Source: Odobenus rosmarus divergens (Eukaryota > Chordata > Mammalia > Carnivora > Odobenidae). From it: a stretch of 64,000 bases of DNA. The stretch is from NCBI RefSeq assembly GCF_000321225.1, contig NW_004450398.1, forward strand, positions 1,662,340-1,726,339, in the 5' to 3' direction. A program made the translations under genes and the position numbers. The notes under the pieces were generated by a model. It searched no databases. It was given only the letters and a program-made list of their open reading frames with translations, and had not been told where the DNA came from. Shown here one piece after another: positions 51,955-62,683 of this stretch (its first letter is position 1; the number at the start of each line of letters is the position of its first letter).

Positions 51955-53235
51955 GCGGCCACCGGGCATGTGAATTGGTACAACATTGCAGAAATCTGTT
52001 TGGCAGCATTTGCTAAGGCTGGACGCATATACAGCCTACAATCCCGCGATCCCACTTCCGAGGATACGCCCAGGGGAAACGTGGTCGCGTGTTCACCAAA
52101 AGATGTGCACGCACAAGAATGCTCAGATCAACGATATTCATAACAGCCCAAACTGAGAACACAGGCCTCATCAATAATAGAACAGATAAATAAATTGTGT
52201 CCTAGTCACACAGCAGAATAGCACGCAGCACCGACGGGGCCTGAGCGTCCCGGCACACACAGCCTTCGAAGCAGCTAGACTCAAACAAGGACATGTGGCA
52301 TGACTCCATTTATGATGTTTGAGAACAGGGAAGGATGCTGGTGACAGAGTCTGATCGAAGGGGACCTGTTTCGGGAAGAGGTTTTGAGGGTGCGGGGCCC
52401 ACGGGAGCTGCATTTTCTCCGTCAATCGCGTGGGCCCCACGTGAGTACGTACGCAAGTCAAATTGTGTCCAAGACTGGGGCCCTTTACCACTTACATGTT
52501 AGGCCACAATAATTTTATTTTTTATTGTTGTAAAATACACATAACATAAACTTTACTACCTTTACTGCTTTTTTAAAAAAGATTTTCTTTCCTTCTTTCT
52601 TTCTTTGAGAGAAAGAATGAGTGTGCATGAGTGGGACGGGGTCGGGGGGACCAGAGGGGGAGGGAGAGGGAAAGAATCCTAAGCAGACTCCTCGCTGAGC
52701 ATGGAGCCCCACCTGGGGCTCAATCCCATGACCGTGAGATCATGACCTGAGCCGAAACCAAGACTCGGACAGTTAACCGACTGAGCCAACCAGGCGCCCC
52801 TTAAGTGTTTTTAAGTGCACACTTTAGTAGTGTTAAGTACATTTACGTTGTTGTGCATCCAATTTCCAGAGCTCTTCATCTTGCAAAACTGAAACTCTGT
52901 CCCCATTAAATACTAATGTCCCAGCCCTCGCCCCAGCCCCTGGCAACCACCATTCCACTTTCTGTCTCTGTGAATTTGGTGACTCTAGGCACCTCCTCTA
53001 TGAAATCCTGCAATATTTTCCTTTTGTGACTGGCTTCTTTCCTTTGCATGGTGTCCTTAAGGTTCACCCATGTTGTAAGTATCAGAATCTCCTTCCTTTT
53101 TCAGGCTGGATAATATGCCACTGTATGGAGAGACCACACTTTGTTTATCCATTCATCCACTGATGGACACTTGGGTTGCTTCCATCTTTGGCGGTTCTGT
53201 ATAATGCTGCTATGACCATGGGTGTGCCAATACAT
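51955..53235 (+). mobile_element. Old LINE-1 3' regions, split by a SINE
   Basis: 51955-52480 has L1 3' wording ('gatcccacttccgaggata', 'gactccatttatgatgtttg'). 52500-53235 is another L1 3' type ('cctggcaaccaccattccac', 'tccattcatccactgatgg') interrupted by the SINE at 52569-52800. Confidence 0.65.
52569..52800 (-). mobile_element. Can-SINE
   Basis: Reverse copy ending GAGCCAACCAGGCGCCCC, with a tail region holding ctttctttctttc. Confidence 0.92.
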
Positions 53236-53240
53236 GACAT

Positions 53241-53427
53241 TTTTTTAGATATTTTATTTATTTATTTATTAAACAGACAGAGCACAAGCAGGGGGGAGCG
53301 GCAGGCAGAGGGAGAAGGAGGCTCCCCACTGAGTGAGGAGCCCGATGCAGGACTTGATCCCAGGACCCTGGGATCATGACCTGAGCCGAAGGCAGATGCT
53401 TAACTGACTGAGCCACTCAGGCGCCCC
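53241..53427 (-). mobile_element. Can-SINE
   Basis: Reverse copy ending GAGCCACTCAGGCGCCCC, beginning with T-run and (TTTA)n. Confidence 0.93.
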
Positions 53428-53656
53428 AACACTTTTGTTTTACTATTTCACACACACAAATGAGGAGGCAGAAGAGAGGCTCTGAAGCTGAGTTCTGGGG
53501 ACCCAGCCAGGCACTGAGGTTGAGTGACTTCGTGAGATGTGAATAATCCCGCTGCCCTCATGGGGCTGGGAGATGTGCACGGAGCACCAAGCACAGGCCT
53601 GGCCCAGCATGGGGTCCCATCAGTACTACCTACTATTGTTCCTATTCTCACCTTCA

Positions 53657-53692
53657 CATACACACACACACACACGCACGCGTGCGTGCGCT
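53657..53692 (+). repeat. (AC)n/(CG-rich) microsatellite
   Basis: acacacacacacac followed by gcacgcgtgcgtgcgc. Confidence 0.9.
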
Positions 53693-54145
53693 TCTGCACC
53701 CAGTTCCCAGACCCCAGAGAGGGTCGTGATCTCCCAGGGGCAGTCCTTCTTACGGAGTGGGGCCAAAGCCAGGAGAGTCCCAGAGGAGTCTGCAAAGGAT
53801 GGCAAATGCAAATGCTGTCTTCTTTTCCTAAAGGCAAGTGGCATTCAATTCCAGGACAGAATGGATTTGTGGGAGGGAGAAGGGCCTCTTCCTAGGAACT
53901 GAGTGAATTAACGAGGGTCATTTAACACAGGCCAGTTTTAGCTCTAGTTTATTCCCCTCCAATTCTTGGTAATCAGCAAGCTCATTTCTCATGGGGTTAC
54001 ATCTGGTTACAAGAGGCTCGTGGGGCATGTCCTGGTCCCCAGGGCCCAGGGGTCCGCATCCCCTGCGATCTCTATAGCATGAGCATGTGGTTTCTGGGCA
54101 GAGGGTCTGTGGTGCTCAGCGGCTTGTCCAAGGACATCTGTGCCC

Positions 54146-54147
<2 letters not shown>

Positions 54148-54207
<60 letters not shown>
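54148..54207 (+). repeat. (TC)n(AC)n compound microsatellite
   Basis: About 16 TC units directly followed by about 13 AC units. Confidence 0.95.
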
Positions 54208-54211
<4 letters not shown>

Positions 54212-54489
54212 CACCTTAAACCAGGAGGTTTGCTCCTTTCCCTTGGAGGTTTGTTAAAACCCAATTCCCCAAGACCCTCCTCTTCCACAGCATGGGATTC
54301 AGAAGGGCTGGGGTGGGCCCCAGAACCTGGATCTTACCAGGACCATGGGAGGTGCCACAGTCCATACCTGAAACTACACTGCCCACCTCGCCCAGCTCCC
54401 TCTGCAGCTGGGGGCCTGCAGGCGGGCCCCCCACTTGCTCACCAGCTCCAGCTCTTGGCTCGCCAAGGGTGAGAAGTTCTTCTCTTGTG

Positions 54490-54890
54490 GAAATTTTTTT
54501 AAAAAATAGCTTTATTGAGAGACAACCTACATACCGTGCATTTCACCCAATTAAAGTGGGTTTTAGTCTAGGCCAAGTTGTGCAACCATCACCACAATCA
54601 ATTTTAGAACATTTTCATCACCCCAAAAAGGCACCCTCCTCCTGTACCCATTTATAGTTACTCCCCCGGCCCCCTCTCCCCAACCCTAGGCAAGCCCTAA
54701 TCTATTTTCTGTCTCTCTGGATTTGCTTTACACATTTCATATAAATGGAATCCTCCAATATGTGGTCTTCTGTGTCTGCCTTCTATCACGGAATGTTTCC
54801 AAGGCCCATCTGTGTTGTAGCATGGACCAGGGCTTTACTCATCTTTGTTGCCAAATACGTTGTGTTATACAGCTGGGGGGCGCCGCACCC
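54490..54890 (+). mobile_element. Old LINE-1 3' region
   Basis: It reads 'agctttattgagagacaacc', 'tgtgcaaccatcaccacaat' and 'cttctatcacggaatgtttc', the same 3' type as at 52.5-53.2 and 59.6-60.2 kb. Confidence 0.7.
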
Positions 54891-56479
54891 CAGAAATGCT
54901 GATCCAATCAGTTGGAGGGGTAGGAGCCGGACAAGATTCTGTAAGGCTGGGGGCAGGGGCGGTTCTGCCTGCTGCCAAGGCTGACAAGCCCGGCTGTCCC
55001 TCCTTCCAGATTTCAGGGCAGGTCTTAAGGGCACCTTTTCACAGACCAGGAAATCAGGGCTTAGAGAGAGAGCACGGTACCAGTCCAGGGTCCCACAGAC
55101 ACAGCAGCTGATGCGGATCTGACTTCCTCCCTCCGTTTAGTGGGCATTAATGAGGCGCCGACTGTATGCCAGGTGCCGTGAAATCCAAACAGCCAAGACT
55201 GAGACATTCTCTCCTGTTATTCAGTGTCCCTGAGCAAGGCAGAAAGCCTGGCCTCTGTTTAATCATAAGTAGAGTGAAACTGAGCAGGGAGAGGAAGAGG
55301 GACAGCAAGGACAGGGGATTTTTTTTAATGAATGTTTTAAATAAAGTGACGGTTCTCCGTCTTTGGGGAGCGCCCACCCACGGAGAATCCGGTGGGCACA
55401 ATGGGACCCTGTCTCTGGGAGAACACTGTCACAGGGACCTTGTTTTGCCTACAGTTATAGAGGATTCTCCATCCTTTGAAGCCCACTGGTTTATGGTAGA
55501 TGAAAGCCCTTTGCCTTAAAAAGAGGACAGTGTAATCCCACGTTGAACACATTATTTCCTGAGCACCCATGATTTGCCAGGTGCTAGGGCTGCAGGTGGG
55601 AGCAAGACAATACCCTTGCCCTCAAGGGTACTGTGATCTGGTGCAAGGAGGCAGGTAGCATATAAATAATGAGGCAGGACAAGGCACCATCTAGATCCAT
55701 CTAGGTGTGTGGCCGGCCGAGGATGTGAGCAGGTGCAAAAGGTTTGCGGTGGCCCTGGGAGGGCAGGGCAGGCATGTGACATTTTGTTGAGACCTGGATG
55801 AAAAGAAGGCATTGCAGGCAGAGGGCAGAGGCCAGCAAAGGCCCTGAGGCAGGAACATGATTTTAATTCCAGGAACTGAAAGGGGGAACAAGGGCCTAAC
55901 GCATAATAGATGGTGGGGGGGTGGTCACACAGGTGAGTAGGGGCTGTGTGCGCGTGCGCGCGTGCCTGGCTCCTTTTCTAGGCCAGAGGATGCAGCAATG
56001 AATAGGCCAGACCCGGTCCAGTTCTCTGGGAGCTGGGGGTGAACAAGAAATAAGCGCCTTTTACAAAATATGTCTCAATAGCTGAGAGGGTGGAGCCATC
56101 AGGCCGAGGAAGGGAGGAGTAAAAAGCCCGAGGCTGGGAAAACAAAGGGCCCCACTCGCAGGTCAAGTGGTACAGATGCGGCTTGCACGGACAGGAACGG
56201 CCGGGTGTTTGCCAAACACAAAATGAGACAAAAGGTGTTTTCCACTAAGACCCAGGAATTGGAGGCCCCCCCGTAGTCACACCTGCTAGCTTCTGCCAAA
56301 ACTCCGAAACCAGGAAACACTGGAGCATCCAAACATTTTTTTTTCCTGGGACTAGATATCTTACATACACAAATATATGTGTATATAATTTTTCCTGTGT
56401 TAGGTGCCAGGCCATATGCTAAGATATTACTATTATTTATACCCTGGCTGTTGTTTTACCTGTATCTCACCTACAACGG
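54891..56479. other. Intergenic DNA with MIR/L2-like traces
   Basis: About 55540-55870 has an ancient-repeat look ('gatttgccaggtgctagggc', 'agcaaaggccctgaggcag'). The short tract gtgtgcgcgtgcgcgcgtgc is at 55947-55966. No gene. Confidence 0.45.
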
Positions 56480-56930
56480 GTTGAGTAGCACCCCTAGAAA
56501 CGTGCCCGTCCTAACCCTGAGACCTGGGCGGGCGACCTTATTTGGAAACAGCCTCTTTGCACGTGTAATTAAGGCTCTGGAGATGCGATCATCCTGGACT
56601 TGGGGTGGACCCTGACTCCAACGACAAGAATCTTCCTAAGAGAAGGCTGTGTAAAGACCCAGGCAGAGATCGGAGTGCCTGGGTCTACGATCCAAGGAAG
56701 AGCAAAGGTTTCTGGCAGCCACCAGATGCCAGGAGCGAGGTTCCTCCCCTAGAGCCTCCAGGAGGAACCAGAGCCTCCAGGAGGAACCAGCCCAGCCGAC
56801 ACCTTGGTTTCGGACTTCCGGACCCCAGGACCGTGACAGAACACATTTCTGTTGCTTTAAGCCACCCAGATTGCGGTCATTTGTGGCTGCCACCCCAGGA
56901 AATGAATACAACGTATATAACTTATCCAAC
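56480..56930 (+). mobile_element. MaLR (MLT1-like) LTR
   Basis: It reads 'gggttgagtagcacccctag', 'ccttatttggaaacagcctc', 'gtgtaattaaggctctgg', 'agcccagccgacaccttgg' and 'tttaagccacccagattgc', near complete. It holds a 17-bp local duplication (cctccaggaggaaccag twice, about 56756 and 56773). Confidence 0.8.
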
Positions 56931-59590
56931 AGTTCACATCCACAGGGGTTCTTGCTGATACTTTATATGGTTACGAGGAGGGAGATGGCAAACTTTTGGG
57001 GATCCCTCCCTTGTCTGCCTGATTTTGAACCTCCCATTCCTTGCGTACCCTTGGACAAGTTCTCTGGCTTTTCTGGGACGACATCTATCCCATCCGTCCC
57101 CCAACAGGAGCGGAGGATGACACGAAGTGGGGACAGGAGGGTGCAGATGTGGTACGACCACGTGCACAGAAGGCCTCCTCTGCAGAGCCAGCTGCTGAGG
57201 TTCCTAACTGTCTATTGTCGGGGCAGCTGTCACACAGTTTTGGTAAGCCTCTAGCTCCTCCCTTCCAGAAAGGGGCAGAAAGAGCAGGAGTCAGGGCTCA
57301 TGGGGTAAATTCCAGGTGGGATTCTGCAGAGGGAACACCGTTGCTGGGAAAATTCTGAGCCAGCTTCCTAGCCCAAGGGATGGAGGCCCTCCCAGGAAGA
57401 GGGATTTATGATTTGAAAAGGCCCAATCCAAGCTGACCTCTCCCCTGGGCTCAGTGGGCACAGTGCCTGGAGACAGGATGCTTTCAGGGGTCCATGGAAA
57501 TGTTTTAGGTCCTTTTAAAATAAAAGGGAAAACCAAATATGGTTAATAATCAATGTGCCATAATGACTCCAGCCTGGATTAGATGGATCTTTATGCCAAT
57601 GCAGTCATAAAATATTATTTTATTTTTTTCTTTTTTACGGAAGAAGGTATCCGCGTCCCTGGACAAACCACCTGGCAGAGGGATGGACGCTGAAGACCAA
57701 GAAGACTCAGCCAGCCTGAGCGAGCAAGGAGTTTCAAAATCCAGACGGGCCAGGGAGCAGAGAGGCCTGATCTGGAAAGCATCCCCGGCCAAACCCATGC
57801 TCCCTGCCCTCCTGGTCATCAAGCCACCATTTGGGGAGGGCCACTGCTCCTGGAACAGCAAACCAAGTGTTCATGGTCTGGGCCTTGCTCTCAGGCCTCT
57901 CGGGGAATATGGTGTTTCATCCTCCCAAATCTTATGAGGCAAGCACCATTATTCCCATTTGGCGGGTGGACACGGGAGGCCAAGAGAGCCCCTGCATAGC
58001 ACCTGGCACACCATAGGTGCTCAACAAACACCTGCTGCATGTGGACTGGATAAATAGAAGGGACGTTAAGCCCTGTGCCCAAGCTCACACGACTGGTAAG
58101 GGAGAGCTAGGATTTGAACCCAAGCAGCCCTGCTCCAGAACCTCTATAACTCCCACCCTCTACTGCCCTCTGGCATATGTACCAGGGTCTTGCTTCTAAT
58201 CCTTACACAGAACCTCTAAGGTTGCGCTTATGAGCCCTGTTTCCAGATGAGCAAGCCAAGGTTCAGAGGGCTGAACGCTCCCGTCCAAGTTCCCCCTAAC
58301 TCCGTAGATGCCTCTTTCCCCTCCACCTGCAGTGTCCTTTCATCCAAGGGGCAAGCAGCCGTGCATGACCAGGCAGCCTGAGGGTTGGCATTCACCTGTC
58401 GCCCTACCCTACCATGGCAGGCTCCCCATGGTTGGCTGACCCTCGCCCAATACCCCAGCAGGAAAACAATGGATAACCTGCCAGAAGTGGGGGGGGGGGG
58501 GGGGGGGCGCGGCTGGCAGCTACCCGGTCCCGTCATCCTGACAGCCAGAGGGCTACCACCTGATTTCAGGCTGGCCACCCCCAGGCTGCCAGTCTTAGAG
58601 AAATCAGGCTTTGGGGCAAGGAGGAGGGTTCGAGAGGGTCAGGCCAAGGTTTCTCTTGCACCAGATTCCCCAAGGGGAATGCAAAGAACCTGTGACCTGG
58701 GTTCCCCAGTTGGCCCTTGGATAACTTAGCTCATCTCTTTCAGCCCGAGGGGATCCACTTGTAAAATGGGGGCTTTGGGGACAAGAGAGCCGGCTCTGGT
58801 CATTCCTGACTGGGGGAATTCGGGCCAGCCTCAGACTTCGATGGCCTCAGTTTCTTCATCTTTAAACTGGGGATAACAGTGACGGCAAAGGTTTCTCCTG
58901 GAGAGCAGACGTGCGGGGAGAAGACCCATCTTGGACATTTCCTAGACCCCTAGGCTTTTTTCACAGGTATCCCAGGAGGTTCTTACCCACGGGAACCTGG
59001 GGCCAACTATAAATAGTTCCCACAGCACTGTTCCCTCCTTTTATTAGCTCCTGTTGTTGGCGTGAAACCGCAAAGCTACTCCCCCCCGCCCCATGCTGAA
59101 ACATGTGGCCCAAGATAATGACAGGTGTGCTAAGGGGCTAATTTTCTCCCTTTCATCCAGTCTTCTGGGAAAAACATTGTTAACAATTTGGTGTATAGTT
59201 TTTTACTCTTTTCTCTCCTCTTGGACAAACATATCTGGACACAACCTGGGTTTCCTTCTTCTGGTTTTATTTTAATTTAAAAAAATAGGGGCTCACGACC
59301 CTTCTTGTTTTTTGCACCATTGCCAGGGCTGTGCCCTTGACCTCACGTGCCTGCCTCCCCACACCCGGCGGGCAGCAAACTGCACAGCCTGACCGCAGAC
59401 CAGGTGGGAAAGTGAAAATAAACCCTGGCTGGCAGCTGTGTTTCTCTTTCCTGTCAAACAAATGCCTTATCATACCTGGGGCTGTGTGCATACAGGGGCT
59501 CCCAGAACTGCTTTTTATTTTCTCCAGGGAGGACATTTACAGAACAAGGTGCCTGAACTGTGTCAACCTTAAGTATCTAGCCTGCTGACA
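56931..59590. other. Intergenic DNA
   Basis: No gene recognised. MIR-like stretches lie at about 57930-58160 ('tgaggcaagcaccattattc', 'acgactggtaagggagagc') and 58730-58880. A G-run lies at 58489-58507. Confidence 0.45.
58489..58507 (+). repeat. G homopolymer (about 19)
   Basis: Uninterrupted run of about 19 G; length approximate. Confidence 0.9.
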
Positions 59591-59847
59591 TTTTTTATAC
59601 CTATGTATCCACCACTCCAAGATCAAAGGCATTCCCAGCATCCTAGACGTTTCCTGTGTGCCGCTTCCCAGAGGTAACTAACCTCTGTCTTCTGTATATA
59701 TCATATGAACTTCTTAAACGGCATACAAAGCAATCGGTTCCATGATGTGACCCTTTCCTGTCTGGTTGGTTTCGCCAAACAGGACGCGTGTGAGGGTCAT
59801 GCATGATGTTGCATGTCTCCGTAGTTTGCTTGGTTTTAATACCTTTT

Positions 59848-60012
59848 TTTTGTTTTTAAAGTAGGCTCCACGCCCAGCCTGGAGCCCAACTCGGCGCTCG
59901 AACTCACGACCCCTAAGATCAAGACCCGAGCTGAGATCAAGACTTGGACACTTAAAAAAAAAAAAAAAAAAAAGACTTGGACACTTAATGGATTGAGCCA
60001 CCCAGATGACCC
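59848..60012 (-). mobile_element. Older tRNA-derived SINE, itself interrupted by a poly(A) block
   Basis: Reverse copy: 'agtaggctccacgcccagcc', 'gcgctcgaactcacgacc', ending 'gagccacccagatgaccc'. Its flanks share a long duplication (tagtttgcttggtttt / tagtttacttggtttt). The SINE is broken by an A-run at 59954-59973. Confidence 0.85.
59939..59987 (+). repeat. Poly(A) block flanked by a 16-base direct repeat
   Basis: aagacttggacactta occurs at 59939-59954 and again at 59972-59987, separated by about 18-20 A. Structure looks like a retro-insertion reduced to its A-tail. Confidence 0.85.
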
Positions 60013-60250
60013 TCCATAGTTTACTTGGTTTTATTGCTAAGCCTCGTCCTATTGCGTGAATGTACCTCAGTTGTTTATCTAATCTCCTGTTGATGGGTAT
60101 CTGCGATGTTTCCAGTTTGGGGCTCTTAGGAACTATGAACGTTCGTGTCCAAGTCTTTGTGTGGGCATATGCTTGATTTTCTCTTGCGTAAATACCTAGG
60201 ACTAGGACCGCCGGGTCGGAGGAGAGGTGTGTGTTTAACTTTGTAAGAGA

Positions 60251-61589
60251 CCGCCTGTTGGTTTTCCTCCCTGGCTGTGCGGAGATGTTTTAAGGCCTCA
60301 GGGGCCCTAGCATGACTTCTTGAGGAGGCCCAATCCACATCACAGCAAACCTACAAAACGACCTGTGATCCACATTAAACAGCTTTCCGCCCCCCGCCCA
60401 GAGGCTTTTCTCATTTTGCTTTTTGAAATTATTTGGTCCCAAGTGACTCATTTGCTATGTGGGTCCGTTGGATTTTCTCAGCAATCATGTATGGGGACTC
60501 TGACAAAGGAGACAGACCACCAAACCCCCAAACTCCTTTTCATTTAGAGTAAGGCTTTTATGAACAATATATTTAGCACCTAATGAATGTCCTTCCCTCC
60601 GTCACTGGATTTGTGAAACTTCTATTCACCCCCTCGAAACCCCACTCAGAGGCCTACACTTCCATGAAGCTTACAAGTAGCTGCAGCTTTCCCCCTCCCC
60701 CACCAAGCCCAGAGCCTAAAGTGTGACCCTGATGTCATACCCCCTTGGAGGAGAGCACTGGGGTACTATCACAGATAGTGTGTTTGAGCAGAGGACATGC
60801 CTCTCTGTGTGCTCACCCATGCTGGACACCTGGCATGTCTGTTGACCTGATTTTTCCAGAATTCTTTGTATGTCAGGTGCCCTTACCTGGACCTGCAGGG
60901 CTGGGTAGCAGAAGACCTGAGACAACCTTGAATATGTACGCAAACTGAGTGCTGAGGGCAAGGGCCATGGTTTTCTTCCAATTCTTCAAAAGTTTGTCTT
61001 TGGCCCCCAGAGAACTGAGAGGGAGAATCTTAGATGGTCCTGTAAGGAGTATTTGCTGGGAGAGGGCTCAGCAACTTAACAACCATAGAAAGCAAAGCAG
61101 GGTACAAAGGGCACTCATTCAATTAGCATTTGGTATGAGCTGGGCCCTGGGAATGCGGCAGGGAACAAGACAAACAAGGCCTAGAGGTAAACAGTAAACA
61201 CCTAAAGGTAATTTCAGCTCCTGATCGTGGCTATGACAAATAAACATGGGGGATATGATAAAGATTAGGAGGAGGAAAAATATCAGATAGGGAGGCCAGG
61301 GAGCACCTCTCTGAAGAGCCAAAGACCTAAGGGACAAGAAGCAGCCAGCCAGGCAAAGCTATGGAGCAGAGTGTTCCAGAGAGAAGGAACAGCCAGTGCA
61401 AAAGCCCGGAGGCCCAGAGGCTGGAACACCTTGACCAGCCAGGTGGCTCTCAGGATCCTGGCTTTCTGCAGCATGTAGAGTGAAGGAGGTGAAGTCGGGT
61501 GTGTGCAAGGGACAGAGTGAGAGCTCCTCGTTTCAACCCCACATCTACTCTGAATATTTGGTGTATATATTTGCAAAACTGAGTCTATG
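60251..61589. other. Intergenic DNA
   Basis: No gene recognised. About 61110-61480 has ancient-repeat features ('catttggtatgagctgggcc', 'aacagccagtgcaaaagcc'). Confidence 0.45.
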
Positions 61590-61936
61590 CATTCTTTATA
61601 AAATATTCTGGAAAAGACAAAACCATGGAGATGGTGAAGAGATCAGCGGTTGCCAGGGTTGAGGAGAAGAGGGAAAGAGGAATAGGCAGAGCACAGGGGA
61701 GTTTTAGGGCAGTGAAACTAGTCTGCGTGCTACCGTAATGATGGACATATGTCATTATGCATGTGTCCAAACCCACGGAACGCACACCACCAAGAGTGAA
61801 CCCTCATGTACACCATGGACTTTACCTAATAATAATGTATCAAGTTTTAACAAATGTACCACACCAATGACAGATGTTAATTATAGGGGAAACGGAGGCA
61901 GAGTGGGTAAAGGGGGTATGTGGGAGCTTTCTGTCC
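61590..61936 (+). mobile_element. Old LINE-1 3' UTR
   Basis: It reads 'tattctggaaaagacaaaac', 'atcagcggttgccagggttg', 'aacaaatgtaccacaccaat' and 'gtatgtgggagctttctg', stopping where the LTR begins. Confidence 0.75.
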
Positions 61937-62683
61937 TGTAGGGAAGCAAATTTTGCCACCCCAAAATGTGTCTCTTGGGCATGTGAATGTTTAGGCTGAT
62001 TAATGTTAAGAAACAGAAGACTCAGGAAACCTCTGACCTTCCCCCAGAGTGCCAGAAAGAATTTATTTATCTATTTATTTATTATTTTAAAGAGTTGATT
62101 TTTTTTTTTGAGAGAGAGCACATGCAAGCTGGAGGGAGAGGGAGAGAGAATCTGAAGTAGACTCTGTGCTGAGCCTGAAAAGGGGTTCGACCTCATGGCC
62201 ACGAGATCACAATCTGAGTCAAAACCCAAAAGTCAGCCGCTTAACTGAGCCACCCAGGTGCCCCCTGCCTGAAAGAATTTAGACAGAGGACCTGCTGCAG
62301 GAAATGAGCTGTCCCCACAGATAACCACAGTATGAGAACAAGGTGCAGTAGACAGGGTGGAAGCCGGCAAAGTCTCTCGGTTAAAATTCCTCTCTTTGTC
62401 CCACTGCTTCTGGGTGGCCCACCAAACATTTGCTTACCGAACATTTACTCTTTTTCACCTCCCTGTGAATTGTCTTCCTTCCCTTTGAAGTCCCAGACCC
62501 CTACGCCCTTCTCCTCAGCTCTGGATGGCCTCAAATGCCTGCCTGACTGCTATTCCTATGGGGCCCCCTTCACATATGTAATTAAATTTGATTTTCTCCT
62601 GTTACTCCGTCTCATGTCCATTTAATTCTTAGACCAGCCAAAAGAACCTTGAAGGAAAGTGTAAAAAATTTTCCTCCCCAACA
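61937..62683 (+). mobile_element. Endogenous retroviral LTR (family A), possibly a 5' LTR
   Basis: It runs from TGTAGGGAAG to CCTCCCCAACA. It shares 'gacagaggacctgctgcag' and 'cccctacgcccttctcctc'-type segments with the 46-kb LTR and the 'tctcatgtccatttaattc' segment with the 13-kb LTR. It is split by a SINE at 62064-62265. A tRNA-primer-like TGG lies two bases after the LTR end. Confidence 0.75.
62064..62265 (-). mobile_element. Can-SINE inside LTR
   Basis: Reverse copy ending GAGCCACCCAGGTGCCCC, flanked by tgccagaaagaattta and tgcctgaaagaattta. SINE is opposite in orientation to the LTR. Confidence 0.94.

Larger units (their letters stand above)
59591..60250 (+). mobile_element. Old LINE-1 3' region split by a SINE
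   Basis: It reads 'acctatgtatccaccactcc', 'gtgagggtcatgcatgatg' before the SINE and 'gatgggtatctgcgatgttt', 'ttgcgtaaatacctaggac' after it. One continuous L1 3' type. Confidence 0.7.
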
